A stretch of 64,000 bases of DNA from Eumeta japonica (taxonomy: Eukaryota; Arthropoda; Insecta; Lepidoptera; Psychidae), in contig BGZK01000188.1 of NCBI GenBank assembly GCA_005406025.1, positions 558,001 through 622,000 on the forward strand, written 5' to 3'. A model generated the notes under the pieces. The model was not told where the DNA came from. It saw nothing but the letters and a program-made list of their open reading frames with translations, and made no database searches. Each line of letters begins with the position of its first letter. Positions within the stretch are counted from its first letter, which is position 1. Below are positions 25,690-39,500 of the stretch, piece by piece. Both the position numbers and the translations under genes were made by a program.

Positions 25690-26730
25690 AAACCAGTTTT
25701 GAAAACATTTATGCCACTCCTCGCTGGTGACCTCGGAAACGTTTTTCATACTCTTCGACGGCCTCTTCTGGTGAAGAAAATCGTTGACCGCATCATTCGT
25801 TCTTAATTTTTGTTAACAAAAAAAGTCAAAGGTGCTAGGTCGGGACTGTATGCAGTATAGCTCAAAGTTCTACGTTTTTCTCTTTCAAAAATTTATTTGT
25901 CTGTTTGGCCGTGTGAGAACTGGCATTGTCGTGGTGCAAGATGATACGACGTTTACGGTTATTTTTACGAAGTTCGTCAAAAAGTTCCAGAAAACAGACG
26001 GTCGTGTACCAATCACTATTCACGGTACGACAATTCTCCAAAACAACAGTAGCCACGTGTCCAGTTTTATTAAAAAAAAGTGGCAATCATTCGCTTAGAG
26101 GTACTTCGCTCGCGCGCCACTTTGGTTGGTTTCGGCTCATCTGGATAGACCCATACGGCCGATTGCTGCTTTATTTTGGGGCCGTAGCGATAAATCCATA
26201 TTTCGTCACCTGTTACTATGTCCCGCACCACATTTGACGCCTCTACCTTGAATCTAGTAAGCATGGCATCGCACAAAGTGACGCGGTCCGTTTTTTGAGC
26301 CTCAGTTAAATTATGTGGGATCCCCCACGAACACAGCTTTTTTCATACCCAAATGTTTGTGTAGGATTAATTGTATTTGAACCATACCTATGCCTAAGGA
26401 TGCCCGAATCTCATGGTAAGTCACATGTCTGTCTGTTTCAATCAGAGGGCGTACAGCATCGACATTCTATTGTTCACAGCGGTGGACGGGTGACCATCAC
26501 GAAATTCGTCACTAAGTTTGAGACGACCGCGCTTGAATTTTGCAAACCAGTTAAAAATATAAATAGTCGTCTTGCATGGTGCTTTATCGCCGAAATCAGT
26601 TCAAAGTCGAGCGAGGCCCTGCTGAGCTGTCAAAGTACACTTAAGATAGTAGAAAATCATTACTACAAAAAATTTCACGACTTAAATCCGTAGTGACGAT
26701 GATAAGCAATTTTTAAATGACGCCACAATT
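25690..26730 (-). pseudogene. Mariner transposase fossil, copy A
   Basis: Read on the minus strand, the N-terminal part gives FNWFAKFKRGRLKLSDEFRD and HVTYHEIRASLGIGM. The core gives RFKVEASNVVRDIVTGDEIW with the first catalytic Asp, DEPKPTKVARERSTSKRM and IILHHDNASSHTAKQTNKF with the second. The C-terminal part is near 25750. Many indels break it. Inverted terminal repeats were not recognised. Copy B at 62.0-62.8 kb is closely related. Confidence 0.85.
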
Positions 26731-29700
26731 TAAAAAAATTGACAGATAAAACAAAGTGTATGCTACAGCTAAAGAGTTCCATTTTATATTGTAGTTATTA
26801 TTTTTCAAATATTGTGTATGCAAGTGGCCAGTTCCAGAAAGTTATAGTGTGCCCCAGGTATCCTTGAATTAGATATAGTTATTCATCTATCTATGCTAAT
26901 ATATGAAACTGTACTTTTATAAAATTTTATCATAAATATTTTCCATAATTTACCTTATCTACACCTAGTCATTCTTAATTTTTGGTTCTAATTGCAGACA
27001 GGCATATTTATAAATTCTTGTCGTTCTATATCCACGCAGGCGGAGCTGTGAGAGGAAGCCATATTGATATAAATGAAATTGTCATAACGTCATCACTCAA
27101 AAACTATTGAACAGATTTGATGGGGTTTTCATAGTTAGATCTAATTTAAACTACAGTTCATTTAATTCTGTAATCCACAAAAAGAAGTAGCGAGCAAAGA
27201 CTAGTACTAACTATTGAATATATTTATAAGAACATGGACGAGAAATTTCTTGACCAAAAAGACTTTGGTAAAAGCCCTAAATTTATGAATCAAGCAATTT
27301 TAATAAATATTCAATTAAATAATTTTGAATTATTGTTATTGAACAAATATACTTATCATTAATCAATTTTAGGCTGACAATGCGTAGAATACATATCATT
27401 GATGCGAAAAAAACTGGTTTTGTTTTGATAGCGCCTAACACATCGTAGATAGTATAGCGTAAAAAACATTATTTGATAAGAGATTTTACATGACTGGGAG
27501 ACGTGTCATAAAATAGCGACATTAAGGTTAAAATAAAAATTAATTGGGAATATTAAATCACAATTAAACCATGGATTGTCTATGGAACAATATTATTTTG
27601 AAATATTGAATGCGAGTCTAAGAAATTAACTAATGAAATACGTGAGGAAGATTGGACTTGTTAAAATAGAAGATCAATTATCATCGTGCTATCGTCTAAC
27701 AGTCATATGGAAACCATTTATAATTTTATTGGAAGAAGTGGTAGGTATGTAGGTACCCTGGAATTCTTACTGTTAGGATTTACACACAGTGCCATTGCGG
27801 CTATTATTTTTTTCGTGCCTATCGAAAAGCGTGTCAGATCCAATTTTTATCCGTTTACTGCCTGGCCATCATGAGATCATACCCTGTACAAGTAGAAACG
27901 GAAAACGAATGTTCATAGTAACGAAGATATGAAATGTAGAGGATTGTTTGTCTAATTCTGTAATCCAGTGTATTATCTTTTACAATTCAGAAATAATGTA
28001 AATTATTATTATTATTTTATGTAAGTATTAAATTATTATTAAAATAATAACTATGATATCATATTTTATATCTGTAGATATACACAGTGCCTCAATGGAA
28101 TAGTAATAGGGCGCTCTTAGCACTGACCGAGTGACGTCGATTCCTATTTATAGTTTATAGTAACTATATAATAAATATGTTAAATCTTTAGGTTCCTGGA
28201 CTTACGACATTTAGGACCTCTACCATCATCTTTTAAACTTACTTTTAACTAAAAGTCACTTTTAAAATTAGTTTTGCATTCTACGTCTGCCTTTTAACGG
28301 TAGTTAGGGCGAAAAACCGTTAAAAGACGGACATGGAATGCAAATAGTACACAATAAAGCTAATTAGTACACAATAAAAGAAAACTATCGTGAAATGCGT
28401 GTATGACTTATCAGACGAACAGATTTATCATAAGATATAAAAATATATTTTTAACATTTTAAGATCTATAGTTTAGAAAATATTAAGAAAATTTACAAAA
28501 ATGTACCTTCTTTCCTTATTTTCCAACGAAAATAACCTAAAAGCGAGAAAAAAATACTATCGAAGATAGGGCCACACTCGAATATATATGAAAATTTTAA
28601 TGAAAATCCCAAATCATTAAATTCTCACAGGAAATTATAAATAGTCGTGGAGACAAAACGTGTGTATTCATTACTTAATTTCACATTTCGCCGAGGGCTA
28701 ATACGACTGTTTAGTACTGAAATGGAATACGATTTGATACGTTTGATATTTACGGGAGACAGAGACGTGAACATCGACAAAAAAGTTACGTGTGAACGTC
28801 GCAAGTTTTTCAAATTCTAGAGATATTCTATACGGCCAACAAACAAGCAACAAAATAAAATGCTTAATTAATGACAAATGGAAAAATTATTAAAAACATG
28901 CCGAAGATGTTGCAAAAGTAATGAAAATATGCTATTCTATTAATATTGTCACCACGTAGTCACGTTAAACTTATTAAATTTATTGTTAACACATTGCGTC
29001 GGTGATTACAATAATAGATTGGAGATGTACATTTTTATATATTCAATTTATTTTGTGACTTTCTTTACCACCAAAATCAGTGAGACTCTAATAATTACAA
29101 GGATGTGAAGGTGTGTGCGAGTTCCATGTCTAATTACTTTCTCAAAGCGAACATATAATACTGATACGATGGCAAGTTCGAGATAACTACCGCAAAATAG
29201 ACGTGCGCGTGCGTATGAAAACATGTTTGCTAGTGTCGAAGCTTAGACATTTAACGGTTTATTTTGTAAATTATCAAGAAATTAAGTTATAAGAGGTTTA
29301 TTTTTGTTTAGTTATTGAATTAATTATTGTTATGTGGCATATTGTGGCGGTTGAAATTGTTGCATTCAAAGAATTTCACTTCAAATTTTGAATAATGACT
29401 ACAGGAAAGGGGGGATACCTATTGCCAGAATCATTTACCATATCGAAAATATGTAAATGATCCTATATTTGTAATTCAAATAATATAGATGTGAAAAGGA
29501 ATTGTTTATTTGTCTTATTTTTGGCTTGTTTTAAACTTTTAAATGTATAGAAATGAAATAAAATTATTACACATGTACCTTTGCCTAGTGATGTTTAGGG
29601 TATACAAATAGTATTTTTAAACTAATTATTGTAAACACTGTAATAAAAAAAAAACTATAAAAAAATTTATTTCAAAACAAATGTTATTGAAATTTTATTT

Positions 29701-30059
29701 GCAAATTCTAAATATGTTTTATTCAATTATTTATTAAGCCAATATGAAAGGAATAGTTTTATATAGCTGTTTCCACGATCAGACCAAATCGATGATATAT
29801 TTTTTTAGTAGAATTTTTAAGGGCATACGAACATTCGGATCACTATAAAGTAGATAGTCACAGCCACCCACTTCAGTCACTCGCAACCCTAGGGGAGACA
29901 TTAGCGCGCTGCCGACCTTTTAAAAAGTAGGTGCACTGTTTTCTGGAAGACCTCGTCGTAGTTTATTAAGATTCCGCCGATGACAAATCATTCCAAAGTT
30001 TCGCTCTTATTTTTTTGTTCTGAAATTAGCTACGTATATATACAGCTAAATATATTATG
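26731..30059. other. Intergenic, repeats only
   Basis: It holds the hairpin at 28273-28344 and a tRNA-like stretch near 28085-28145 (AGCACTGACCGAGTGACGTC then GATTCC) that may be a SINE remnant. Near 29920-30000 there is a lepidopteran-type repeat piece. No gene was found. Confidence 0.5.
28273..28344. repeat. 29-bp imperfect hairpin, 14-nt loop
   Basis: The arms at 28273-28301 and 28316-28344 match at 25 of 29 positions and all four differences are transitions. The inner 10 bp (TTTTAACGGT) are perfect. The surroundings are intergenic. Confidence 0.9.
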
Positions 30060-30440
30060 TACTAGCTTTTGCCTACAGATTTGCCCGCGTAGACAGTAGT
30101 AGCATATGGTATGGTAGACAAAAAAAATTTTTGAATAAGATTTGCATAAAACGAGTTCTTAATGAGCCTTTACATCCCACAAAGATTGACTATGCCAAAG
30201 TTCAAGTCAGTAGGACCTATAGTTTGAAAGATTTCGTGATGACTCAGTCAGTAGTATTTCGCATATATTGTATATTAGCCTTTTCCCATAACTCCGCCCG
30301 CTTAAATATAAAATAAATTCTATTGTCTTGCGTATATGAAATTAAAATTTTGAGGATTTGGGTAAAATCCGTTCTTAGTGAGCCTCTACATCCCAAAAAT
30401 AGTAACTATACTAATGTTTAATTCAATCTTCTAAACTGTT
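30060..30440. repeat. Dispersed repeat with an internal two-fold duplication
   Basis: It opens ACTAGCTTTTGCCTACAGAT then TTGCCCGCG, a start seen in many lepidopteran repeats. The block AACGAGTTCTTAATGAGCCT then TTACATCCCA at 30151-30180 recurs as CGTTCTTAGTGAGCCTCTAC then ATCCCA at 30370-30395, about 220 bp later. It has no coding capacity. Related fragments with CGCGGGCAGAGCCGCG occur near 27035 and 52270. Confidence 0.5.
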
Positions 30441-30755
30441 TGCCGCACTCATTTACCGTGGCCGTTTTTGAGCGCGCGACTGTGCATCCTTCTCTTTTTT
30501 TTTAAAGATCAATGAGTACAATACTCTATTTTAGAGTTGGTAGGTATGGTTGGCAACCCTAACTTCATGGGTTCGCGAGCGAAGGGACGTGCGCTTGCGC
30601 AGGTCACGCATACATTATTATTCATTATGGCGCATTACTGAGCCTATGCCTTTCGTTCACCAGTCTGACAAGCTGAAATTGTTTTATTTCAAAGGGCTGT
30701 ATCATTTGAACCGTAATAAGTAGCCAATTAATTTTTTTTTACAGATTAAGTGTTC

Positions 30756-30825
30756 TTATGGCGGATGTCTCAATAAAACCCTTATGAAGAAGCTCTGGGC
30801 GCTGTTGTCGATGTAAGTGTCGAAT
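30756..30825 (-). CDS. Exon-like segment, possible last exon of the vanin-like gene
   Basis: After a good acceptor (ATTTTCCAG) an open frame reads FDTYIDNSAQSFFIRVLLRH then PP and TAA, with mostly C or G at third positions. A second frame is also open here. Strand and position fit a terminal exon of the vanin-like gene 2.5 kb upstream, but I do not recognise the residues as family-conserved. The link is inference only. Confidence 0.25.
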
Positions 30826-30949
30826 CTGGAAAATAAAAACGGGTAAGTTCGATATGCCAGCATGATGCCAGTAATATCGCCCTACTACCACCCTACACCT
30901 ACAATTCTTGTCATCTCTTATCACTCCTACAATTTTCTATTTTAAACTA

Positions 30950-31140
30950 AGGCGCTTGAATCTTGATGTGATTGTCACCCATGTGGTGACAGCGTCCGTG
31001 TGCGATGGCTACGAAGTCCGTAACGGCTTGCTTAATATGACTCAAGTTAATATCTTATTAGATAATTCGTCCATAGTCAGAATTTGAACCCTTCTGATTT
31101 AAATGAAAACTTGCTGACCCAACGGCCACCACCTTTTAAA
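30950..31140 (-). repeat. tRNA-derived SINE
   Basis: On the minus strand a pol III A-box-like TGGCCGTTGGGTC near 31130 and a B-box-like GGGTTCAAATTCTG near 31090 precede a body with AGCAAGCCGTTACGG and GTCACCACATGGGTGACAAT. The body motif recurs, diverged, at 23845-23930. Confidence 0.6.
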
Positions 31141-31282
31141 CACTATTAATACTCCTTCCCAGGCACTTCTTCGTGTTTATATACGTATTATATCAAGATC
31201 AAGTTGAGAAAAAGGAGCTTTTTATTAATTGTAACTGTCCACATAACTGTATGTTTATATATTTTTTATTTATTTGTCTTAA

Positions 31283-31477
31283 AGGGTCATCCATAAATTA
31301 TGTCACAAAATTATAAGATACTTGACCCCCCCCCCCGTCCTTTTTTTGTTCAAAATACTTAAAATTTCGTATTTAGGATTTGACGTTGCAAAATTTTTGA
31401 CCTGCTCCTTGTCGCGCATTGTCACATTTCGTTGACCGCTCCCACCTAACGTGTGACGTAATTTACGAATGGCCCCT
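31283..31477. mobile_element. Small MITE of about 195 bp
   Basis: The ends are imperfect inverted repeats: AGGGTCATCCATAAATTATG at left and the complement of AGGGGCCATTCGTAAATTAC at right. A C-rich run sits inside near 31326. The GGCCATTCATAAATTACGTCAC type of end is widespread in insect genomes. Confidence 0.75.
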
Positions 31478-33282
31478 AATAGTGGTACGCAAACTACACT
31501 GTGCTAAGTTGAATATTATCTCATTTTACATATGAACAAGGCAATCAGCCCTGACTAGTGGCAATACTCTATAATGCATTTAAAAAATCTGTACGTTAGA
31601 ACTGCGCTATGGGAAAAGCTTTTTTTGCACCTAGTCGCTGATTTCCAATTCGAATCTGTACAAGAACTTAAGGTACTTAAGGATCGATTTTTCATTTCAC
31701 AGCCAGATTATTTATGCATTTCTAATACCCGGGTTTCAGTTTTCTAAATGTTTGTTTTTTTATGACTTTAATATGTCTTCGTTAAGACTGTCACAACCAC
31801 ATTCCTTATTATATAATGTCACCTGATGGCGCAGCATTCGATTGGATCATCGACGCACGCGTAAACTGCGCATGCGCGCACCTCTCCACTCGCAATCCCA
31901 TCGAATTGTATTTGCGATATGTGTAATCCTGAAAGTTAAGAAAGTAGCCCTTTTAAGCACATTCCAGGCGGATAGTGTTTTACTTCATCGTTACTGGATT
32001 GTCTATTGAATTTTTAACATTCGACTGTAATATCTCAAAAGGTATTGATAAATATTCTTCGAGCAAATTTAACTTAACTTATAGCCCCCTGTTATGCGGA
32101 TCAATTGGTGAATCAAAATGTCTAAATGAAAGGAAAAACTGTATTACACAATAACCAGACGTTATAAATTAATCATTTGATAACAATTTAATTTAAGGTT
32201 AATTAGACTTGTAGTCAATACCAACAATCATCGTAATTTTGACGGTTAATGAATTTTTTGTACTTCAATTGGCTTTCATCGTGGCCCCAATAGTACAATA
32301 GTAAAAGGTTATTCTTGTATTAACTTCCTTAGACATACATAGATAATGTTAAGATTTAATACTGTACTCTAATGTGATACAAAATGGGAATTATTGAAAT
32401 AAGCAATAAAATTACAGACAAGTTTTCTATGTCAAGTAAGTCCTGTATTATATGGTGTGGACTTGATTTTTATTTTATTTTTTCATTTATATGATATTTC
32501 ACTGTAGAGATGTACCATCTCTCAATCTCATTTCAGAGTTAAGGGCCTGGAGTTTGAGTCAGCCGGTCCAATGCAACTTGGATCATATTACATAGTCGAT
32601 GTAAATACTATGTAAATATATACATAGTCGATGTGTATATTTAATAAACGCGGATCATACAGTTTTGTTCATATCGTGGCCATCATAGACAATACTATTA
32701 CCTGTTTTTCACTGCTCCTGACAAAGATTATTATTGTCCCACTCATGTACAGGTAAAAAGCTTCATGTACCTACACACGAATCAAATTTGAGGGAAATAC
32801 AAAATAATAAAATTTTGCATTTCAATTTAAAAATTTTGAAATGGCACCGAATAGATAATCGTGCCGTACACGTGACGGTGTAAAATGATGTGTGTATAAT
32901 GTGATTGAGATAGTTTATATCATAAATAGTAGTATTTATGATATTGATTTTGTTGAATGCCGTAATTCACGTTCTGTTTTATTAACTGAACCAAATACTC
33001 TTTATAGATTTTTGCACACAAAAATAAGGTGATCATTTTACATTTCATTTCGCAATACATGGCACTATTCTTTACGATGCATAAAATGTACTGAATTTCA
33101 TGATAGTATTGTAATTATAGTTTTTTACATAAAACCTAAATAGTAAGCATGTTGAGCGTTCATTTACATCCCCAAATTCATTTTTTCTAATCGATGGAAA
33201 ATAATGTATTATAATATTATTGTACTGCTACTTACATACGTACAATAAGGAAAATATTTTATAATCCACAACCAAAACTCAT
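31478..33282. other. Intergenic or 3' flank of the vanin-like gene
   Basis: AT-rich. Searched for missing vanin C-terminal exons on the minus strand without a clear hit. A short direct repeat TACATAGTCGATGT occurs twice near 32590-32630. Confidence 0.4.
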
Positions 33283-33300
33283 TCAATATGAAAAATTAAC

Positions 33301-33566
33301 CTTTGCGCCGCCCCTGAACTTCAGTCTGATCCTGAACGTGCAAGTCACTTCATTATGACTTAGTTTGAATTCCTGGTAGCCCAGCACCAAGACCCTGGTC
33401 ACGTGAACTGACACGGAAGTGTCCCTCTTCTGGTACAGGTTGTCTTGGGTGCGCGGCAGGTCGTGCTCTGGCCCCGTGTAGGTCCAGTTCACCCGGCCTG
33501 GTATCTTGGGCACCCTCTCGACTAGTAGTTCTGTAGTGTCTGTGCCTGGCATCACGCTGGCTAAGG
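33301..33566 (-). CDS. Vanin-like exon, start of C-terminal domain
   Basis: It encodes ALASVMPGTDTTELLVERVP, KIPGRVNWTYTGPEHDL and the YQKRD and EVTCTFRIRLK segments, as in the vanin C-terminal domain. It either splices at AAG|GTTAAT (33301) to an unseen exon or reads on five codons to TGA at 33285-33283. The second option would give a protein far shorter than the usual 500 residues or so. Confidence 0.75.
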
Positions 33567-36500
33567 CTCTTTACATAATGTTTTGCATGTAATAACAGAC
33601 TACTTCGCCGATGTAGTTATAATAATTTAAATATGTGATAATATGCTTAATAAAATTCATATTAAACACAATATCTGAACAACCGGAATTTTTTGTGCGT
33701 TTTTCTAATTTGCCGTGGGAATATGATAACTTTTGCAGAGAAAAATTGCTTCTGATCATTAAATACATAATTAACTTACACTGTATAATATGCAAAATTT
33801 GTAATTGAGATCGTTACATTTAACCTATTTATAGTACGTATCTTGGCACTACATCCAATTTCAATAATGAAATTACCTCCAATTTCTACAAAATACACTA
33901 TAACGTAACATTTAGAAACAAATTTTGAACACCGTGTTTTCAGGACAGACGCCGATATAGATAATTTTGAAAACCAAAAAATTAACAAGTATGATCAAAG
34001 TCGTTAGAGTCGTTTTCGCGATTACCGAGATACCAATGTATAAATTTATATATATATGCAAAATTGCTTACTGAAAGTAATAAGATATAAAACTAAATTC
34101 TATCATGACCTTCTACAAAGCGCTATGAAACAATAATTATATTAACTTATATATATAATATACAAATTAAGTATTCGTTAAGTTAAATAATCTGGTACCT
34201 GCACTACCGACGCGCACGTTGTTGGCTCCGGCCGCCAAGAAGTTCACGTTCTGCGCGTAGGCGTAGTCTTCTTGGATTTGGACGGCTGAAACGACAGAGG
34301 ATACCTTCTATTAGAGCGGTGACGACCCATGGTCAACGCGTCAGGTGATAGATTCGACATCTGACGATAGGTGACTTGATCAATGAGAGTTTGTCAGGTT
34401 TTCATTACACCACTGCTGATGCATTTTTTATTCTCCTATAAACTTTTTACTTTAAATTAGGGTTGGAACATCAATACCTCCACGCAGACTAAAGGCCTCG
34501 ATACCCAAATTTAAGTAATTGAAGTACTAATTATAATGTGTATCATGAAATTTTCCGTTTTTAATGTATAAAATAGTTCAGGACAGTTTTATTTTGTCTT
34601 CATAAATTGTATGTTTCAGCCAAAAGTACCGGAACAAAAGTTGTTCAGATGACTACTTGTATCTTCGAAAACATAAGAGATTAACGTACACGTAATATAA
34701 GCCGACATGTCATTCACTTTCGATGGTACGGCTCCTTCCCGTACTTTGACGTCATATTGTTCAAAGACACTATTCGTTAACAATTCCCGACACAGCACCG
34801 GTGTAGTTAGCCTAAGTGTGTAGTAGTAAGTCTAAGGCCTGAGGGAGGATATGTCAATGCAGTGGGTTGATGTAAAACCTGACGTAACAAAATTATGTTT
34901 TAGTCATCGTGGTCTTCTGGGTGCTAAGGTAGAGAAGGCGGGAGTTTGAGTCGTAGGACTTACTTACTGCTTTGTGCCCGGATAGCCTGTTCACTGGAAT
35001 ACATCGGCTTTTTGAGCTTAGATGAGTAGATTGGCCCATAAATTATTCCGTCGTTGCGTCGGGGATTGCGCTAGCATCACTTGTCCAGCTATTCCGGCAG
35101 TAAATCGAGGACTCTGTGCAGTTTCGCTACTGGATGGTCCGCCCGATAAGATGATGTATGATAATATTAGCTTACGTGAAGTTATGCGTGCCACTGTTCG
35201 GGTTGTACCATGAAGAAATCTTTTTGATACGGTGATTGAGTCAAGCAGTCAGTCAGCTATTAAGTTAATCAATATGTCATTTGCGTTATCCCTTAAAAGT
35301 TGTTGAGAAGGTTTTATAAATATTAGATAATTTCCAAAAAAAAAAAGGGATTAAATATTTATAATTTAAAGTGATAACGTAATCTTGTTATGGACACACT
35401 GATTTTTTTGTCATATTTCTGATCAAAGTAAAGGGAGTGTTTCGAGAATTGCCGAAATATACATTAATGAGTGTGGTAATCTTTTTAAATGTACCGATAC
35501 ATGTTCATTTCAGGGATGTCCATGTGAGTACTTTTAGACTACCTCGAATGTCCCCGTAAGCAATTAAGACGTAGAAGACTTGTACACATAAATGATAGTA
35601 TAATAACAGAGTACGACATATTAGACAGAAAAACTATTTATTAAATTATGGAATTTTTCTGACCTGTCAGATAAGGCATTTCAGAGAACCACATGGTACT
35701 GAAGATGACATCGGTGACATTCAACTTCAGCACGGTCTGGACGGCGGGCACCTGGAACATCAGATTGAAGCAGATGAAGTGGCTGAGTCTCACGCCGAAG
35801 TCTGTCTCGAAGTAATCCAGGTCTGGAGTCAGGGCTGGTATTCTCAAACGATCATCAAAAAGGTTCATTTTTGATCTAAACGAACGAACTTAGGTTAAGT
35901 TTGTTAAAAAAAAAAACACTTTTACACAAATTTTACGCGTATAGCTGTTCACCAGTAACTGCTATTCACTGTTGTACATAGGTACACCTATGCATACATA
36001 TATACCTACATGTATACTTACAGGGCACATGCGGTGAGTGTGGCACTATAAAGATATGATACATACCTATACACCTACATACTTTCTCACAAACAGCTGC
36101 TTACGTATTCGTCCGAATTCGGAGCAGCTCGTCTCGATCCGTGCAAGATTCGTACAGTCGTACCATATACATACACGTTAAGCGAACGCTCGGCCGAGCT
36201 ACATGGTAGGCGGAGTGGGGGGTGTTAGGTTTTATTTTCGTTACGGAATTTCTTGATTCGGTCGCCGCGCTCAAAGCCCGCGATAAAAACTATGCAATAG
36301 CTTAATAATATTTTAGTCTTTTATATCACGTTTATTAGAATGTAATATGACTAAGCGTTGTGAATTGGATTACTACTGTCTATATATTAATTTTACAAGT
36401 CCTAATTGAGTAGCACAGATGTCCACAGGTGTGAACATACACGTGATTATAATAATAAATCGCAATGTGCGCGCTTTGCGTCAGCGGCTCTTGGCGAAAA

Positions 36501-39500
36501 AAAAGTGGAAGTGAGAGCTTGTCCTTAGAACAAAATTAAAATAAATAATGCGGAGTATGCGCCAACGCAGAAGCGGACGTGGGAGAAGTCGATTTTGGAA
36601 GACAGACGAAGTCGGGTTTTGGAAACATGATATTTTGCTCGGGCCACACCCCGGAGGACAAAGATGGACGCGGACCTCTACGCGACTGTGGATTAATCAA
36701 CATTTAGGCAGTTTGTTTTTAACTGTGTAAATAAAATCGTGCTGCTTACAAGTAAACGGCGTTCAGCAATTCAGCGAAGCAGCCACGGGTCGTGGCTAAC
36801 AGGAAAGCAATTAATATTTAGTATTTTATTATTTTTGGTGTGTACTGATTTCTTAATAAACAGTTTTATTTCAGGCTGGCAGTTTATTCGCCTGAATGAT
36901 CGCTGGTTCCCTGTAGCTGTCCCTACTTTCGAAATAAAGTTTATTAACCCAGATACTAAATTTCTCTTTTAGCATTTGATCTATTTTGGTGATGTCATAT
37001 TTAAAAGTACAGGAGGTAGATGAGCAGGTATGATACGCATCAAAACTGTTCGTCGAGGATTATTACATGGGTCCCTAACGGGGCACCATCTGCAAGAAAA
37101 TCAGGTTAAACTCCTGGCTTCATTGCTAATTGAACTCCTATCCCGAGAAGTTGTTCTGGTACACAAAAATTAAGCATTGTAATAGAGTCACATAATAAAT
37201 AATTTGCTAAAGTAAATACAGTTTAAATATAGGAAACCTTGTACCTACAAGACAATTATGATAGTTATATTTTAAATTCTTAACTACAAGATTTTACTGC
37301 TTACATGTAATTTAATTTTATTTCATTTCTTTAATTTAATTCCATTGTATATTATTTTATTTCATTGTGTATTGTGTAAAATATGTTATTTGCTTATTGT
37401 ATTATGGTTTTTAGGTGTAATTTATTTGGACTTATTTATTTGAAGGAATTTCTAAAATTAATAGCGCTCTAACGCATGTACGAAATTTGATTGTAGGTTT
37501 CATTGATTTTATCGAGATTAATATTTTATGGAATATTATTCTGTTTCATTTGAAACTTGAGTTAATAGCAGCAGATGCTTTGATGAATATATTATTTACT
37601 TTCCTATAATGTAGATAGTCTTATATTGAGATTTTATATTGCTATCCCTAATGATAAAGGGGATTAGTCGGAGATGCGATGTTTGAGATTTATCGAGTAT
37701 ATGACTTTATCTTATATAGACATTTTCAATGAGACCGAAACTCTAGAAAACTCAGATAATTAAATATTTTCTCTGTTTCTAATTGACATAGAGCATATAA
37801 ATTCTAAGTCTTTCTGCGGCAGGCACCAGCGGAGAAATACCCTGATGCTTTGAACGCGATAAAGAGCAGATAGCTCTTTTTTTCGTAAAACATGGAAAGC
37901 ATACGATACGAAACATCAGTCCGTGGATTTTCACAACAATTCGATAAGATCTAGGTTCAGATTTTGAATCCTGGGAGAGACAAACATCTGTTCTCCATTC
38001 AAAGCCAAACTGTTTTGCATTACATGGTTTTATTAAATTTATTGAGTAGACGATCACCGTGCCAAAACGTATATGTATGATCAAATAATAAATATACATG
38101 TAGGCAGTATAGATTTCTCAGTTGAGAAATGTTAGTCTCTTAAATAAGCAGATATCAGTTAAAATATCCTACTTCAATCCGAAAATACACATACGAATAT
38201 CTAACTTTGCGCATATGTAGAAATAATAATTAATTGAAAAGAAGGCCATAAATAATTAAGGCTTCTTTAATGGTTATTTTTTTAACCTATCACATACTTC
38301 TACTTCAAGGCACTGAATTACACTGAATTAAACCTTGACTAAACTGATTTCTCCATATAATTTTATAATTTTACCGACAAATATAATTTTTAATTTTTCA
38401 AATATTCCTTCAGTTTGGAGAAGTTATTCAGTACCACACCACATCACGTTAATTTGCACTCCATTTTTTTTTATTATTGAAGTTAAACCACAAATAAAAA
38501 GATATTTATTTTTCTTAATCATCTGCAGCCGTTACCTGTCGATGACGGCGCCGTTTCTGACAAACACCACGTTCGTATTGAACCTGAAGTCGGTGTTGTT
38601 GGGGCAGTTCCCTCCTTCTAACACCACCGTGCAGTTCATCAGCTCCTCTATGTTGATCACCACGTAGATCTGGTTCAGGCGAGCGGCGTTTGACAAACTC
38701 ACCAGGACCTAGAGATTGCTAGAAAGTTGACGCATGAATACATTTTTGTCCAGCAATATTTATATGTAATGTACTCTGTGCAAACTGTATGTAATAGCCC
38801 AGTACAATAACCGAAATATGTTTGTAGAATGTTTTTTTATAGAAATAATAGGAAAAACTGATGTTTATTCGTCGAAAGTGATATTCTGCTGCGTCAACTT
38901 ATGTTTTGATATTCCGTAATAGATGCCGCTTGTTAGAAAGCTTTTACGGTTTATAGTCGAAATCTAATAGCATGAATGTAAATTAAATATACTATAAATA
39001 AATACACGATGTGCCAAACTGTGATTGGTCTAATGTTGGTTGTTAAAAATGTCTAATAGCTTTTAAGACCGAAAAATGCGAAATGTAAAAAAAAAATTGG
39101 ATTGAGGAAAAATTCTTTTCGTATTTTATATTAAAGTTGAAGATAATTTTGCATCATATTTTATTTATATTTAATTATTATATGTATATGCCATTTTGTT
39201 CAACAACTTATTTCCATTTCGAAGATAGTGATATAATCTCCATTACTGTAGAAATTTTGGGCCTTCTGATCAAAAACTGCTACAAATACTTGACAGTCCT
39301 CTCTTGATGATAAAACATAACGCTACTACCTAAAGAATTCTGAAGAGACCGAAACAGGTGAAAAACTGAGGGTACAAAGTCAGGGCTATAAGGTGTATGC
39401 ATTAGCACTTCCCAACCAATTTCTCTCAGCATTTGCTGAGTGGCTAAAGATACGTGTGGTTTGCGTATTCATGGTGAAAACTTACACCCTTTCTGTTGTT

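Noticed and set aside
31320..31345. Run of C residues
   Set aside because: It is internal to the 195-bp MITE and a simple homopolymer; no independent function is suggested.
38335..38667. 110-codon plus-strand frame
   Set aside because: Its right half is antisense to the vanin-like exon at 38536-38708 and its left half is low-complexity intron.
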